Under the pieces are notes generated by a model. The model made no database searches, was not told the DNA's origin, and saw only the letters and a list, made by a program, of their open reading frames with translations. The translations under genes and the position numbers were made by a program. A stretch of DNA of 12,852 bases, taken from positions 1 through 12,852 of the forward strand of contig JAJZWW010000052.1 of NCBI GenBank assembly GCA_021846485.1, read 5' to 3'. The DNA is from Actinomycetes bacterium (GTDB lineage Bacteria > Actinomycetota > Acidimicrobiia > Acidimicrobiales > Palsa-688). Shown in pieces: positions 6,711 through 12,852 of this stretch. Every line of letters starts with the position of its first letter. The first letter of the stretch is position 1.

Positions 6711-7502
6711 TCAGCGGCGAAAGCGGCTTCTCCTCGGCCAGCGTCTGTGCTCGAAGAGCGGCTCGGGCATTGACTCGTCGACCGCCTCGATCTTCATCTC
6801 GTGGCCCCAGCCATCACGCGTGCCGCCAAGCTCTTGGCTGTACACGCAGACCCCGGTCTGCACGTCGAGGCGCAGCCGGTGGGCCTCCGCGAAGACGAAG
6901 ACCGCGGGCATGCCCAGTTGCCCCTCGAGGGCGTCGCTTTGAGGAGACGGGAGCAAGGGGCAGCACGAGCAGCGCGGCCAGTAGGTGGCGCTCGGGCGGC
7001 AGCGCGCCTGCCACGCCAGCCTCCCGCAGTGGTCGACTTCTGCTATCTCCTCGAAGAGCACCGGCGGGTCCACCCGCGCTCCGGGGGGCAAGCGAGGGTC
7101 CACTCCGTCGGCCAGCTCGACGGAGTCGAGCATCGCCACCCAGTGGTAGCTCTGGAACATCGGGTCGTCGTAGCGGGCCTCCCCCGGTCGCTCGGCAACG
7201 AGGCCGTCCTCGTCGCAGACCGGGGTCGTTTCGGCCGCGGGCGGGGGATCGGGGAGCACCCGTCCGCCCCCGGTAGTGAGCAACGCCCGCGACCCCGGCC
7301 GCGGCGGCTCGTTCTTGGCGACCAGCAGGGCGCCGTCCGGGCTTTCGACCCGCAGCGCATCGGGGCGCGCCACCCACGCCCGCACGCCACCGCTCATCGG
7401 AAGCGGGGCCTCACCCTGCCAGGTGACCGTGAAGCGAAGCGTGCGCCACCGCCATGGCGATGACCGGGCAAGGCCCCGGAACCTCTCGGCGGTCGGCTCC
7501 AC
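6711..7502 (-). CDS. Hypothetical protein, possible LolA-like beta fold
   Basis: This 263-residue protein begins with ERFRGLARSSPWRWRTLRFT, then a beta-rich part (VRAWVARPDALRVESPDGALLVAKNE). It ends with HRLRLDVQTGVCVYSQELGG and KIEAVDESMPEPLF, a pattern like the strands of LolA/RseB-type lipid-binding domains, although I cannot name a family. A cysteine-rich stretch (CRPSATYWPRCSCCPLLPSP) lies in the second half and could be a structural or metal site, or a local frame error. There is no signal peptide or membrane helix. The GTG at 7502 was chosen because TATCGT lies exactly six bases before it and because the conserved-looking part begins there; an upstream start at 7553 would add 17 residues. 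It converges on the ArsR-type gene, 60 bp from its stop. Confidence 0.7.
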   Translation of the reverse strand: MEPTAERFRGLARSSPWRWRTLRFTVTWQGEAPLPMSGGVRAWVARPDALRVESPDGALLVAKNEPPRPGSRALLTTGGGRVLPDPPPAAETTPVCDEDGLVAERPGEARYDDPMFQSYHWVAMLDSVELADGVDPRLPPGARVDPPVLFEEIAEVDHCGRLAWQARCRPSATYWPRCSCCPLLPSPQSDALEGQLGMPAVFVFAEAHRLRLDVQTGVCVYSQELGGTRDGWGHEMKIEAVDESMPEPLFEHRRWPRRSRFRR

Positions 7503-7508
7503 ATCAGC

Positions 7509-7514
7509 ACGATA
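7509..7514 (-). promoter_or_regulatory. Leaderless -10 box for hypothetical protein
   Basis: TATCGT on the minus strand, an exact TAnnnT match, is six bases before the GTG at 7502. It lies just past the stop of the Imm5-like gene (7565), so this gene may have its own promoter even though both read the same way. Confidence 0.5.
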
Positions 7515-7564
7515 TGCGCCGCAGTAGGCCACCGGTCTGTCCCTGCGTGTCAATGACCGATCCG

Positions 7565-8131
7565 CTAGCGCGACCGATGATGTGACCTCGCAGTGGGGTC
7601 GGGATCGGATTCTGCCAGGCCCACTTGAAGATCATGGACGATCGCGCCGATGAGACCCGACGAGAGGAGCCCGGGGCCGAGTGGGCCGGCTGCGTTTTCG
7701 CCCACGGGCGGCAGCAGCCGTAGAGCGGCTTTGACCGCGGCGGATGCGTGGTCAAGCTGCCAGCGGACCTCTTCCGTTATGGCGTCTGCCCGGTCTGGCT
7801 CGGCGAGACCAGCGGCCTTCGCGGCATACGCGGCGGCGCCGAGCGCATGGGCGCCCATATGGCAGACTGCTGCGGCCTGTCCGGCCGCTCGAGCGGCTGC
7901 TGCAGCGCGTACCTCGCCGGCGGGAACGCCACCTGAGAAGCGGTGGCGGATTCCCTCCGCGACATCAAGATCGCCGCGTGAGAACGCCCGAGCCCGGGCG
8001 ATGAGATCACGAGGACGACCGTCGCTTGGAGCTGTGGCCTCGAAGATCTTCAGCGCGTGCTCTGCGCAATCGGCCGCCCACGCGGCGACGGTCCGCCGGT
8101 CGCCTTCGCTGAGCGTCTGTGGGGAGCGCAC
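7565..8131 (-). CDS. Imm5-like putative immunity protein
   Basis: The 188-residue helical protein matches the pattern of the Imm5-type putative immunity family: LSEGDRRTVAAWAADCAEHALKIFE at the start, RPRDLIARARAFSRGDLDV near residue 40, and the alanine-rich AAAARAAGQAAAVCHMGAHALGAAAYAAKAA in the middle, followed by a RWQLDH motif. Such proteins are predicted to protect cells from polymorphic toxins, but many members, as here, have no toxin nearby and their role is untested. It has no signal peptide. The GTG at 8131 is supported by GGAAGGA with seven bases between. It is divergent from the nitroreductase gene across 124 bp and lies upstream of the hypothetical protein on the same strand, 62 bp apart. 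Confidence 0.75.
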   Translation of the reverse strand: MRSPQTLSEGDRRTVAAWAADCAEHALKIFEATAPSDGRPRDLIARARAFSRGDLDVAEGIRHRFSGGVPAGEVRAAAAARAAGQAAAVCHMGAHALGAAAYAAKAAGLAEPDRADAITEEVRWQLDHASAAVKAALRLLPPVGENAAGPLGPGLLSSGLIGAIVHDLQVGLAESDPDPTARSHHRSR

Positions 8132-8242
8132 ACGACAATCCTTCCAGCCCGATCAATGCCAGTCGTCCCGCAGAGCCCCGCCGCCGGGCGGATGCCCGGA
8201 ACGGGATCCTCCAGGGGCAGCGGGACAGTCTGGCGTCCCTGC

Positions 8243-8248
8243 CATACT
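8243..8248 (+). promoter_or_regulatory. Probable leaderless -10 box for nitroreductase
   Basis: CATACT is seven bases before the GTG at 8256, and no Shine-Dalgarno is present. A short inverted repeat TGCC-n6-GGCA (8241-8254) straddles it and could be part of an operator, though four-base arms are weak. GGGACA 15 bases upstream is a possible poor -35. Confidence 0.4.
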
Positions 8249-8255
8249 GGGCATC

Positions 8256-8819
8256 GTGGACAACGAGTTCAGCTCGCCCCTGTTGCATCCGCTCCTCGCC
8301 TTTCGCTGGATCCCGACCCGCTTCGACGACACCTACGAGGCGACCGACGACGAGATCGAGGCGCTGCTCGAAGCGGCCAGATGGGCGCCCTCGGCGGGCA
8401 ACTCCCAGCCGTGGGCGTTCATCGTCGGGCGTCGCAGCGACGCTATCCACGAACGCCTCGTGAGTCACCTGGCGGGAAGCTGCGCCAGCTGGGCTCCGGG
8501 CGCCAGCGTGCTGATCGCCAACCTGGCGCACCGCTGGGTCGAGGGGACCGACTGGGAGCACTCGGAGTTCTCCCTCTACGACCTAGGCCAGGCCGTCGCT
8601 CACATGACTCTTCAGGCCGAGGCGCTTCGGCTCTCCGCCCGCCAGTTCCGAGCCTTCGACCGTGACGGGGTGGCCGCCGACTTCGCCGTGCCCAGCTCCT
8701 GGGAGGTCAGCACCATGGTGGCCATCGGCCGGGCGGCACCGCGTAGCGCGCCCGCATCCGTCGATCCCGCGGTTCGCGATCGGCGGGCCGCCCAAGACAT
8801 CGTGTGGCCGGTCGGCTGA
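8256..8819 (+). CDS. Nitroreductase-family FMN oxidoreductase
   Basis: The 187-residue protein has the nitroreductase fold signature: FRWIPTRFDDTYEATDDEIE (16-35), then ALLEAARWAPSAGNSQPWAF with the FMN-binding SAGNSQPW at 46-53, YDLGQAVAHMTLQAEALRLS (108-127) in the dimer core, and the closing strand MVAIGRAAPRS. The family uses FMN and NAD(P)H to reduce nitro compounds, quinones or flavins; the substrate here is unknown. It is slightly short for the family. The GTG at 8256 was chosen because it follows the CATACT box and starts the conserved part; the frame is open much further upstream, but that is antisense to the Imm5-like gene. The Nudix gene follows 82 bp downstream on the same strand. 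Confidence 0.87.
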   Translation: MDNEFSSPLLHPLLAFRWIPTRFDDTYEATDDEIEALLEAARWAPSAGNSQPWAFIVGRRSDAIHERLVSHLAGSCASWAPGASVLIANLAHRWVEGTDWEHSEFSLYDLGQAVAHMTLQAEALRLSARQFRAFDRDGVAADFAVPSSWEVSTMVAIGRAAPRSAPASVDPAVRDRRAAQDIVWPVG

Positions 8820-8901
8820 GGAGATGCAGGACCGGGCGACAGCGGGCCCCCCGGGTGTCCGAGTGGCCGATCCCCGGGCGGGCACCTGCAAGGATCGAGG
8901 A

Positions 8902-9303
8902 GTGACGATCAGCGAGGACCCTCACCTCGTCGTTGCGGGCCTGCTGCGGCGCGCGAGTCGCGGGCTGTTGCTCCACCGCTCGCCAGCGCGTGCGTGGTAC
9001 CCCGACTGCTGGGATCTCCCCGGTGGCCATGTCGAGCGCGGTGAGACTCCTGCCGCGGCGCTCCGCCGTGAGCTACGCGAAGAACTCGGCGTCACCGCCG
9101 TCATCGCCGGCATCCCGTTCGCCCACCTCCGGAGTGAGGACTTCCGCATGGAAGGTCTGGGTACTCGACGATGGGACGGCGAGACGGTCAACAGGGACAT
9201 GAGCGAGCACGACGCGCTGGCGTGGCTGAACCACAAGGAGATGACAGGACTGCAGCTCGCCGATCCTCGCCTACCGGCACTGTTCGAAGCAGCGCTCCGC
9301 TGA
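8902..9303 (+). CDS. Nudix hydrolase with a short frame-swapped stretch
   Basis: The 133-residue protein contains a complete Nudix box at residues 42-64 (GHVERGETPAAALRRELREELGV), with the REuxEE metal-binding glutamates intact. It should hydrolyse a nucleoside diphosphate linked to another group; the substrate is unknown. The N-terminal strand (VVAGLLRRASRGLLLHRSP) and the end (EHDALAWLNHKEMTGLQLAD) are typical. Residues 84-90 (EGLGTRR, bases 9151-9171) look foreign: the +1 frame there reads KVWVLDD, the strand expected before WDGE. One extra base at 9151 and one missing near 9171 would explain it. GTG 8902 is preceded by AAGGA (nine-base spacing), also readable as an AAGGAT -10 box. Catalysis may survive, as the box is unaffected. 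Confidence 0.88.
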   Translation: MTISEDPHLVVAGLLRRASRGLLLHRSPARAWYPDCWDLPGGHVERGETPAAALRRELREELGVTAVIAGIPFAHLRSEDFRMEGLGTRRWDGETVNRDMSEHDALAWLNHKEMTGLQLADPRLPALFEAALR

Positions 9304-9688
9304 TGGATCCCTGACTGCGACACCAGGGGTGAGGTGCAGCGACCGAGTCACCGCCTACAGCCCCGTCGGCCTGCAGATGCTGTTGACTGCGGATCGCCTG
9401 GCACGCCTACCGGAGGGCCGTTGACCTCGGGCTCGGCACCCGCATCGACTTCCAGGCCTGACGCTGGCGCACACCGCCGATCTCCGCCAGGCGAAAATTG
9501 GGCCAGAAGGGCGGACGCACCTTCTGGCAGCCTGTCGGGATGGGCAGCGACGCGCTCGGCGGCCGAGATGCGACGTTGGGGCAACGCTCCGGCCCCGCTC
9601 GTGTTGGGGATCCCGGCCATCCAGGCGCTCCCTAGCCAGGCTTGGAGTGGCAGGCGGCGAACTCGGGGCGATGCGGGAGCGTCGTTTG
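9304..9688. other. 385 bp without intact gene, possible decayed coding
   Basis: No frame gives a convincing complete protein. Short stretches do look protein-like but in different frames: VTAYSPVGLQMLLTADRLARLPEGR in one (stop near 9424), and HAYRRAVDLGLGTRIDFQA in another (stop near 9461). This is what a gene remnant broken by indels would look like. The 9-bp hairpin at 9502-9528 lies here. I cannot name a parent gene. Confidence 0.35.
9502..9528 (-). terminator. Hairpin, possible terminator of MocR gene
   Basis: A perfect 9-bp stem (GCCAGAAGG / CCTTCTGGC) with a 9-base loop. Read on the minus strand it is followed, after CCAA, by a short TTTT, so it may end transcripts from the MocR gene, whose stop is 160 bp upstream. 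On the plus strand, downstream of the Nudix gene, no T-run follows. Confidence 0.4.
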
Positions 9689-11104
9689 CTATGCCACGTA
9701 GTGGATAGGTTCGAACTCGCTCTTGATGGATCCGATGGAGCCTGGTTTCGGGCTGAGCTGGGCGAGGGTAGCGGTGGCGCGTTCGAGGCGGTCGGGAGAT
9801 TCGGTGAACGGGAGGCGCACGAAGCGTTCGAGGAGGTGGGCGGCGCCGAAGCGTGGGCCGGGCGTGAGGTGGACGCCGTGGCGGCGGGCGTCGAGCGCGA
9901 GGCTGGTGGAAATGGGCTGGGGAAGCTCCGCCCAGATCACGAGACCGCCCGAGGGAGGGCTCCAGCGCCAGTCGGGTAGCCGCTCGGCGAGCGCCCGGGC
10001 GAGCGTGTCGTAGCGGCGCCGCAGCAGTACCCGGCGCTCGGCGAGGATCTCCTCGAGGCGCTCCATCACATGGACCGCTACGAGCTGTTCGATGACAGGG
10101 CTTGCCATGTCGCTGAACCCTCGGGCGGTCGCTAGGCGCGCGATCAGGGACGGCTCGGCGCGGGCCCAGCCGATGCGCAGGCCGCCCCAGACGGCCTTCG
10201 ACAGCGAGCCGAGACGGATCACGCCTTTGCCGGCGGCCGGCGGTGGCGGAGCGAGCTCACCGAGGCGCAACTCGGCGAAGGTCTCATCGATCACTGCCGC
10301 AGTGCCGCTATGGGCGAGGCGGTCAAGGACGCGCCGCCTGGTGGGAGTGTCCATCAACGCGCCGGTGGGGTTCTGGAAGTCGGGGATCAGGTAGGCGAGC
10401 GCCGGGTCAGTGCCGCGCAAGCTCGCTTCGAAGGCGTCGAGGTGCCAGCCCTCAGCCGTCACCGGCACGAACCGCAGGCGAGTGTGTGCCGCGCGCAACA
10501 CGTCGAGTGCCGCCGGGTAGGTGGGGACCTCGACGATCACGTTGCGACCGCGCGGAACCAGGGCGCGGACGGTGAGGTCGAGCGCGTGGAGCGCGCCGTT
10601 GGTGACCAGGACCTGCTCGGGACGGGTCGGCAGCCCCCGGGCGGTGAAGCGGTCGGCGATCGCCCGGCGCAGCGGAGGCAGGCCGAGCGGGTCGTAGCCG
10701 TGGTGGTCCAGCCAGCGCGGCAGGTCAGCCACAGCCGCGTCGACGAGCTGGCCGAGGATCGGCGGGCCCGGGAGGGCGGCGATGCGCAGGTCAATACCGT
10801 CTCCGGGTGCAAGCGCGTCGGGAGCGCCTCGGTGGCCGTCGGGCACGGCAGCGAAGCTCCCCGAGCCGCGACAGCTGCGCAGGTAGCCCTCGGCGCGTAG
10901 CTGGTCGTAAGCGGCACTGACCGTGGAGCGGCTGGCGCCGAGCGCGGCGGCGAGCGCCCGCTCGGACGGCAGCCGGGTCTCCAGGGGGATCTGGGCGTCG
11001 AGAACCAGTCCGCGCAGCCTCGCCACTAGCCGATCCCTTGCGCCGCCCCCGACCCTCCAGTCGCCGAGCAGCTCCACGAGCCGGGCTCCGCTGATCGTGA
11101 CCAT
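9689..11104 (-). CDS. MocR-family regulator (GntR HTH + aminotransferase), YczR-like
   Basis: The 471-residue protein joins a GntR-type winged helix (residues 23-85; LPSERALAAALGASRSTVSAAYDQLRAEGYL) to a fold-type I aminotransferase domain (from about 105). Visible PLP-site residues are PDFQNPTG (241-248), the aspartate of VIDETF (Asp273) and the Schiff-base lysine in SLSKAVWGGLRIGW (Lys303). MocR proteins use PLP, or an amino-acid-PLP adduct, as signal and rarely act as enzymes. It is divergent from a YczE-type gene, the arrangement known for the YczR subgroup, so regulation of that membrane protein is the likely job. The ATG at 11104 has no Shine-Dalgarno; TAGAAG six bases upstream is a weak -10 box. 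The last 20 residues look variable. Confidence 0.92.
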   Translation of the reverse strand: MVTISGARLVELLGDWRVGGGARDRLVARLRGLVLDAQIPLETRLPSERALAAALGASRSTVSAAYDQLRAEGYLRSCRGSGSFAAVPDGHRGAPDALAPGDGIDLRIAALPGPPILGQLVDAAVADLPRWLDHHGYDPLGLPPLRRAIADRFTARGLPTRPEQVLVTNGALHALDLTVRALVPRGRNVIVEVPTYPAALDVLRAAHTRLRFVPVTAEGWHLDAFEASLRGTDPALAYLIPDFQNPTGALMDTPTRRRVLDRLAHSGTAAVIDETFAELRLGELAPPPPAAGKGVIRLGSLSKAVWGGLRIGWARAEPSLIARLATARGFSDMASPVIEQLVAVHVMERLEEILAERRVLLRRRYDTLARALAERLPDWRWSPPSGGLVIWAELPQPISTSLALDARRHGVHLTPGPRFGAAHLLERFVRLPFTESPDRLERATATLAQLSPKPGSIGSIKSEFEPIHYVA

Positions 11105-11119
11105 CCGCCACTTCTACCA

Positions 11120-11147
11120 GATTGGCTCTTTCGCGACCAGGCCAATC
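11120..11147. promoter_or_regulatory. Inverted repeat in MocR/YczE intergenic region, probable operator
   Basis: GATTGGC (11120-11126) and GCCAATC (11141-11147) form a perfect 7-bp inverted repeat whose centres are 21 bp apart, two helical turns, so a dimer could bind one face. ACCAG also occurs directly before both arms (11116 and 11136). The site lies within the 60-bp gap between the divergent starts, overlapping the expected promoters of both genes. The MocR protein is the obvious candidate to bind it. Confidence 0.6.
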
Positions 11148-11152
11148 CGACC

Positions 11153-11158
11153 GATAGT
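11153..11158 (+). promoter_or_regulatory. Probable leaderless -10 box for yczE-type gene
   Basis: GATAGT is six bases before the GTG at 11165. It shares ATAnT with the consensus but not the first base. The inverted repeat ends six bases upstream, so a bound regulator would sit in the -35 region. Confidence 0.4.
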
Positions 11159-11164
11159 TGCCCG

Positions 11165-11875
11165 GTGATGGTTCCTGCACCGCGGCCGCGACGGCTTGCT
11201 CAGCTCCTCGGAGGCCTGGTGCTCTACGGGGTGAGCGACTCGATGCTGCTCCTCGCGGGTCTTGGCGTCGACCCGTGGGACGTCCTCCAGCAGGGCCTGT
11301 CGCGGCGGCTCGGACTCGGCGTCGGCACCTGGGCGATCATCGTGGGTGTCGCCGTTCTCCTGCTCTGGGTCCCGCTGCGCCAACGCCCCGGGTTGGGTAC
11401 GTTCGCCAACGTGGCCGTCATCGGCTCCACCATCGACCTTGTCATGTGGCTCGTCCCGATCCCACAAGCGGTCGCGCTCCGCTGGGCCATGATGCTCGCC
11501 GGGGTGGCATTGAACGGCCTCGCCACCGGCGCCTACATCGGTGCCGGGCTCGGCCCCGGCCCCCGGGACGGACTGATGACCGGTCTCGCCGCCCGTGGCC
11601 ACTCGATCCGCGTGGTGCGCGGTGGCATCGAGCTAACCGTGCTCGCGGTCGGCTGGCTGCTCGGCGGCACCGTCGGCGTCGGTACCCTTGCCTACGCGGC
11701 CGCCATCGGGCCGCTCGCCCACATCTTCATACCCCTGCTCAGCATCTCCCCTTGTCGTGCAGCGGCGACCGCGCCGAACCTTCGGGCCCCTGACGACGTC
11801 GCCGGCGACTCCCCGGTTGCCCTTGACGCCGCTCGCGACGACGGCGGAACTCACAACACAAGAAAACGGAGATGA
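11165..11875 (+). CDS. YczE/YitT-family membrane protein
   Basis: The 236-residue protein has about five membrane segments within residues 12-190. It carries the two family hallmarks: GLGVDPWDVLQQGLSRRLGL (about 33-52) and YIGAGLGPGPRDGLMTGLAA (about 124-143), the GLG-x-GP/PW-D pattern of YczE-type proteins. Function is not established; a transporter role is often assumed. The last 45 residues are hydrophilic, rich in Ala, Asp and Arg, and probably a disordered tail. The start is GTG 11165 with a leaderless -10 box; ATG follows as the next codon. Its divergent MocR neighbour fits the known YczR-YczE pairing and suggests response to a PLP-related or amino-acid signal. Confidence 0.9.
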   Translation: MMVPAPRPRRLAQLLGGLVLYGVSDSMLLLAGLGVDPWDVLQQGLSRRLGLGVGTWAIIVGVAVLLLWVPLRQRPGLGTFANVAVIGSTIDLVMWLVPIPQAVALRWAMMLAGVALNGLATGAYIGAGLGPGPRDGLMTGLAARGHSIRVVRGGIELTVLAVGWLLGGTVGVGTLAYAAAIGPLAHIFIPLLSISPCRAAATAPNLRAPDDVAGDSPVALDAARDDGGTHNTRKRR

Positions 11876-11895
11876 CGCTTCGACCGGAAAGCGTC
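11874..11895 (+). terminator. Hairpin at the stop of the yczE-type gene
   Basis: GACGCTT-n8-AAGCGTC forms a perfect 7-bp stem that begins in the stop codon. No T-run follows, only another small GCGC-CTG-GCGC pairing, so termination strength is uncertain, as is common in GC-rich actinobacteria. Confidence 0.4.
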
Positions 11896-12152
11896 GCGCC
11901 TGGCGCAACGGCAACAGAGCCCTGCACTTGTACCGAGGGTCCAACCCCATACGGGCGCCAGCGCGAGCCCTGTCGTAGGGAATCTCCGTTTGTACCGCTG
12001 AGGGATCGGCCTACGGGACTGCGTGATCGTCGAGGCCGAGCCGAGGCTGCAGGTCGCAGGTCTGGCAAGGTGGCGGCCCTGGTCCGTCGCCATGGGCTGA
12101 CCAGCTACCGCCAACGCCCAGGTGCGGTCGCGGACTGGTGGCTGGGCAGCCG
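11876..12152. other. Intergenic region holding repeat block A copy 2
   Basis: No gene is supported in these 277 bp. From left to right it holds the hairpin, two similar TTGTACCG motifs (near 11928 and 11990), block A at 12002-12073, and the 3' flank of the MDMPI gene from 12075. At the place where copy 1 has proline dehydrogenase, only the A/B junction remains here. Confidence 0.6.
12002..12073. repeat. Repeat block A, copy 2
   Basis: Partner of 4037-4101, with a 7-bp tandem addition. It abuts block B (12075 onward) directly, so the whole PRODH gene is missing at this copy. Confidence 0.75.
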
Positions 12153-12852
12153 TCAGTAGCCGGCGAGGAGGGCTTGGACGCGCCCAAGGGCCTCGGCGGG
12201 CATGTGGCTTCGGAACCGGCCCCTCTGGTCAGGGCGGCGCCCCCAGATGACGAGGGTGCGAGCCGCGGCGTCGAGTTCGGCGTAGGGCTCGTCGCTGTCA
12301 TGGTCGGCCAGTTCAAGACCGACCTGCTCGCCGTCCACGACGACGCGCACGTCCCGGCTGCCGTCGCAACGGAGGCGTACGGCGAAGCTCCGCCCGGCGC
12401 CTGGGTCATGATGGCTACCCCGGACCAGCAGCAGGCGGCCCAACACGCCCACGGCGTGCTCGGTCAGTTCTGGCTGGGCCAGCAGCTGGTGACCCAACCC
12501 TCCGTCGCCGGCGAAGTCCCAGCGATGGACGGCGAACTCGTTGCGCATGTGGGGGACGAACTTCGCCACCGCCATGCGGCGTCCGGTCCAAGGGATGACC
12601 GCCTCGGGCTCCTTGGCCAGGACCTGGTCGATGGCTGAGCGCATCTTCTCCTCCTCGATGTCCAGGCGCCGGCGCAAGTCGGGGTCGTCCATGGCCCGGT
12701 AGGGGACCTCCCTGACCTCGAAGCCCTGGGTGACAGGCACCTGTTCTCCTCCTAGGTAGGGTTCCAGGTGGCGGGTGACCTCAGCGGCTCCTGCGGCCAG
12801 GTGGGCGGTCACCTCGTGGGTGGTCCAGCCGTCGCAGGCGCTGACGGTCTGT
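12075..12852. repeat. Repeat block B, copy 2 (runs off window)
   Basis: Partner of 5011-5790, covering the 3' flank and the MDMPI gene. Similarity is still strong at the window edge, so the duplication continues outside. Confidence 0.8.
12153..12852 (-). CDS. MDMPI-family (DinB-fold) protein, 5' end outside window
   Basis: This is the intact paralogue of the damaged gene at 5089-5866. The frame stays open to the window edge: upstream of the GTG at 12812 it still reads QTVSACDGWTTHE, so the real start lies beyond base 12852. Maleylpyruvate isomerase-type proteins bind a divalent metal through one histidine in the first helix pair and an ExxxH pair. Both are visible: VTAHLAAG near the window edge, and NEFAVHRWDF in the middle. 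The C-terminal domain ends RSHMPAEALGRVQALLAGY. Family members use mycothiol or related thiols in isomerase or transfer reactions; the substrate here is unknown. An AGGAGGA six bases before an internal GTG (12740) could allow a shorter second product. Confidence 0.85.
   Translation of the reverse strand, partial: QTVSACDGWTTHEVTAHLAAGAAEVTRHLEPYLGGEQVPVTQGFEVREVPYRAMDDPDLRRRLDIEEEKMRSAIDQVLAKEPEAVIPWTGRRMAVAKFVPHMRNEFAVHRWDFAGDGGLGHQLLAQPELTEHAVGVLGRLLLVRGSHHDPGAGRSFAVRLRCDGSRDVRVVVDGEQVGLELADHDSDEPYAELDAAARTLVIWGRRPDQRGRFRSHMPAEALGRVQALLAGY

Noticed and set aside
7650..8255. Long upstream extension of the nitroreductase frame
   Set aside because: It is antisense to the Imm5-like gene and low in protein character; the family domain begins after GTG 8256.
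10310..10900. Plus-strand frames over the MocR gene
   Set aside because: They are antisense to a complete GntR-aminotransferase protein and have shadow-type composition.
1..12852. CRISPR arrays, tRNA/rRNA genes, insertion sequences or integrases
   Set aside because: No regularly spaced repeats, cloverleaf candidates, terminal inverted repeats or transposase/recombinase motifs were seen by reading.

Overview
The window is GC-rich, with strong G/C bias at third codon positions, frequent GTG starts, and two genes of the mycothiol-linked maleylpyruvate isomerase (MDMPI) family. I infer a member of the Actinomycetota, probably an environmental one. Many genes appear to be read from leaderless mRNAs: a TAnnnT-like -10 box lies 6-7 bases before the start codon in seven places. 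This fits the phylum and was used to choose several starts.

Left part (1-5088). Minus-strand genes run leftward: a hypothetical protein (2934-3248), a two-part GNAT acetyltransferase (1933-2754), a Phd/YefM-type antitoxin-like regulator (1488-1805) and an MFS exporter (229-1491) that overlaps the antitoxin stop by 4 bp. A small two-helix membrane protein (3435-3740) and a candidate 50-residue ORF (3835-3987) are on the same strand. A monofunctional proline dehydrogenase (4106-4981) reads rightward.

Middle part (5089-9303). A frameshifted MDMPI-family gene (5089-5866) is divergent from an ArsR-type regulator (5943-6650), with a palindrome between them. Next come a hypothetical protein (6711-7502, minus), an Imm5-like putative immunity protein (7565-8131, minus), and on the plus strand a nitroreductase-family protein (8256-8819) and a Nudix hydrolase (8902-9303). 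The Nudix gene seems to carry a short stretch read in a swapped frame.

Right part (9304-12852). A 385-bp stretch has no intact gene. It is followed by a divergent MocR regulator / YczE membrane protein pair (9689-11104 and 11165-11875) with a 7-bp inverted repeat in their 60-bp intergenic region. An intact but window-truncated paralogue of the MDMPI gene (12153-end) closes the window.

The most notable structure is a segmental duplication. The two MDMPI genes, their 3' flanks and a 65-72 bp block are shared, but in the first copy about 0.9 kb holding the whole proline dehydrogenase gene lies between the flank and the block, and in the second copy it is absent. I see no tRNA, rRNA, CRISPR array, insertion sequence or integrase. 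I cannot claim a wholly new system; the best leads are the duplicated locus with presence/absence of PRODH, the antitoxin-like gene fused by overlap to an exporter, and the leaderless promoter set.
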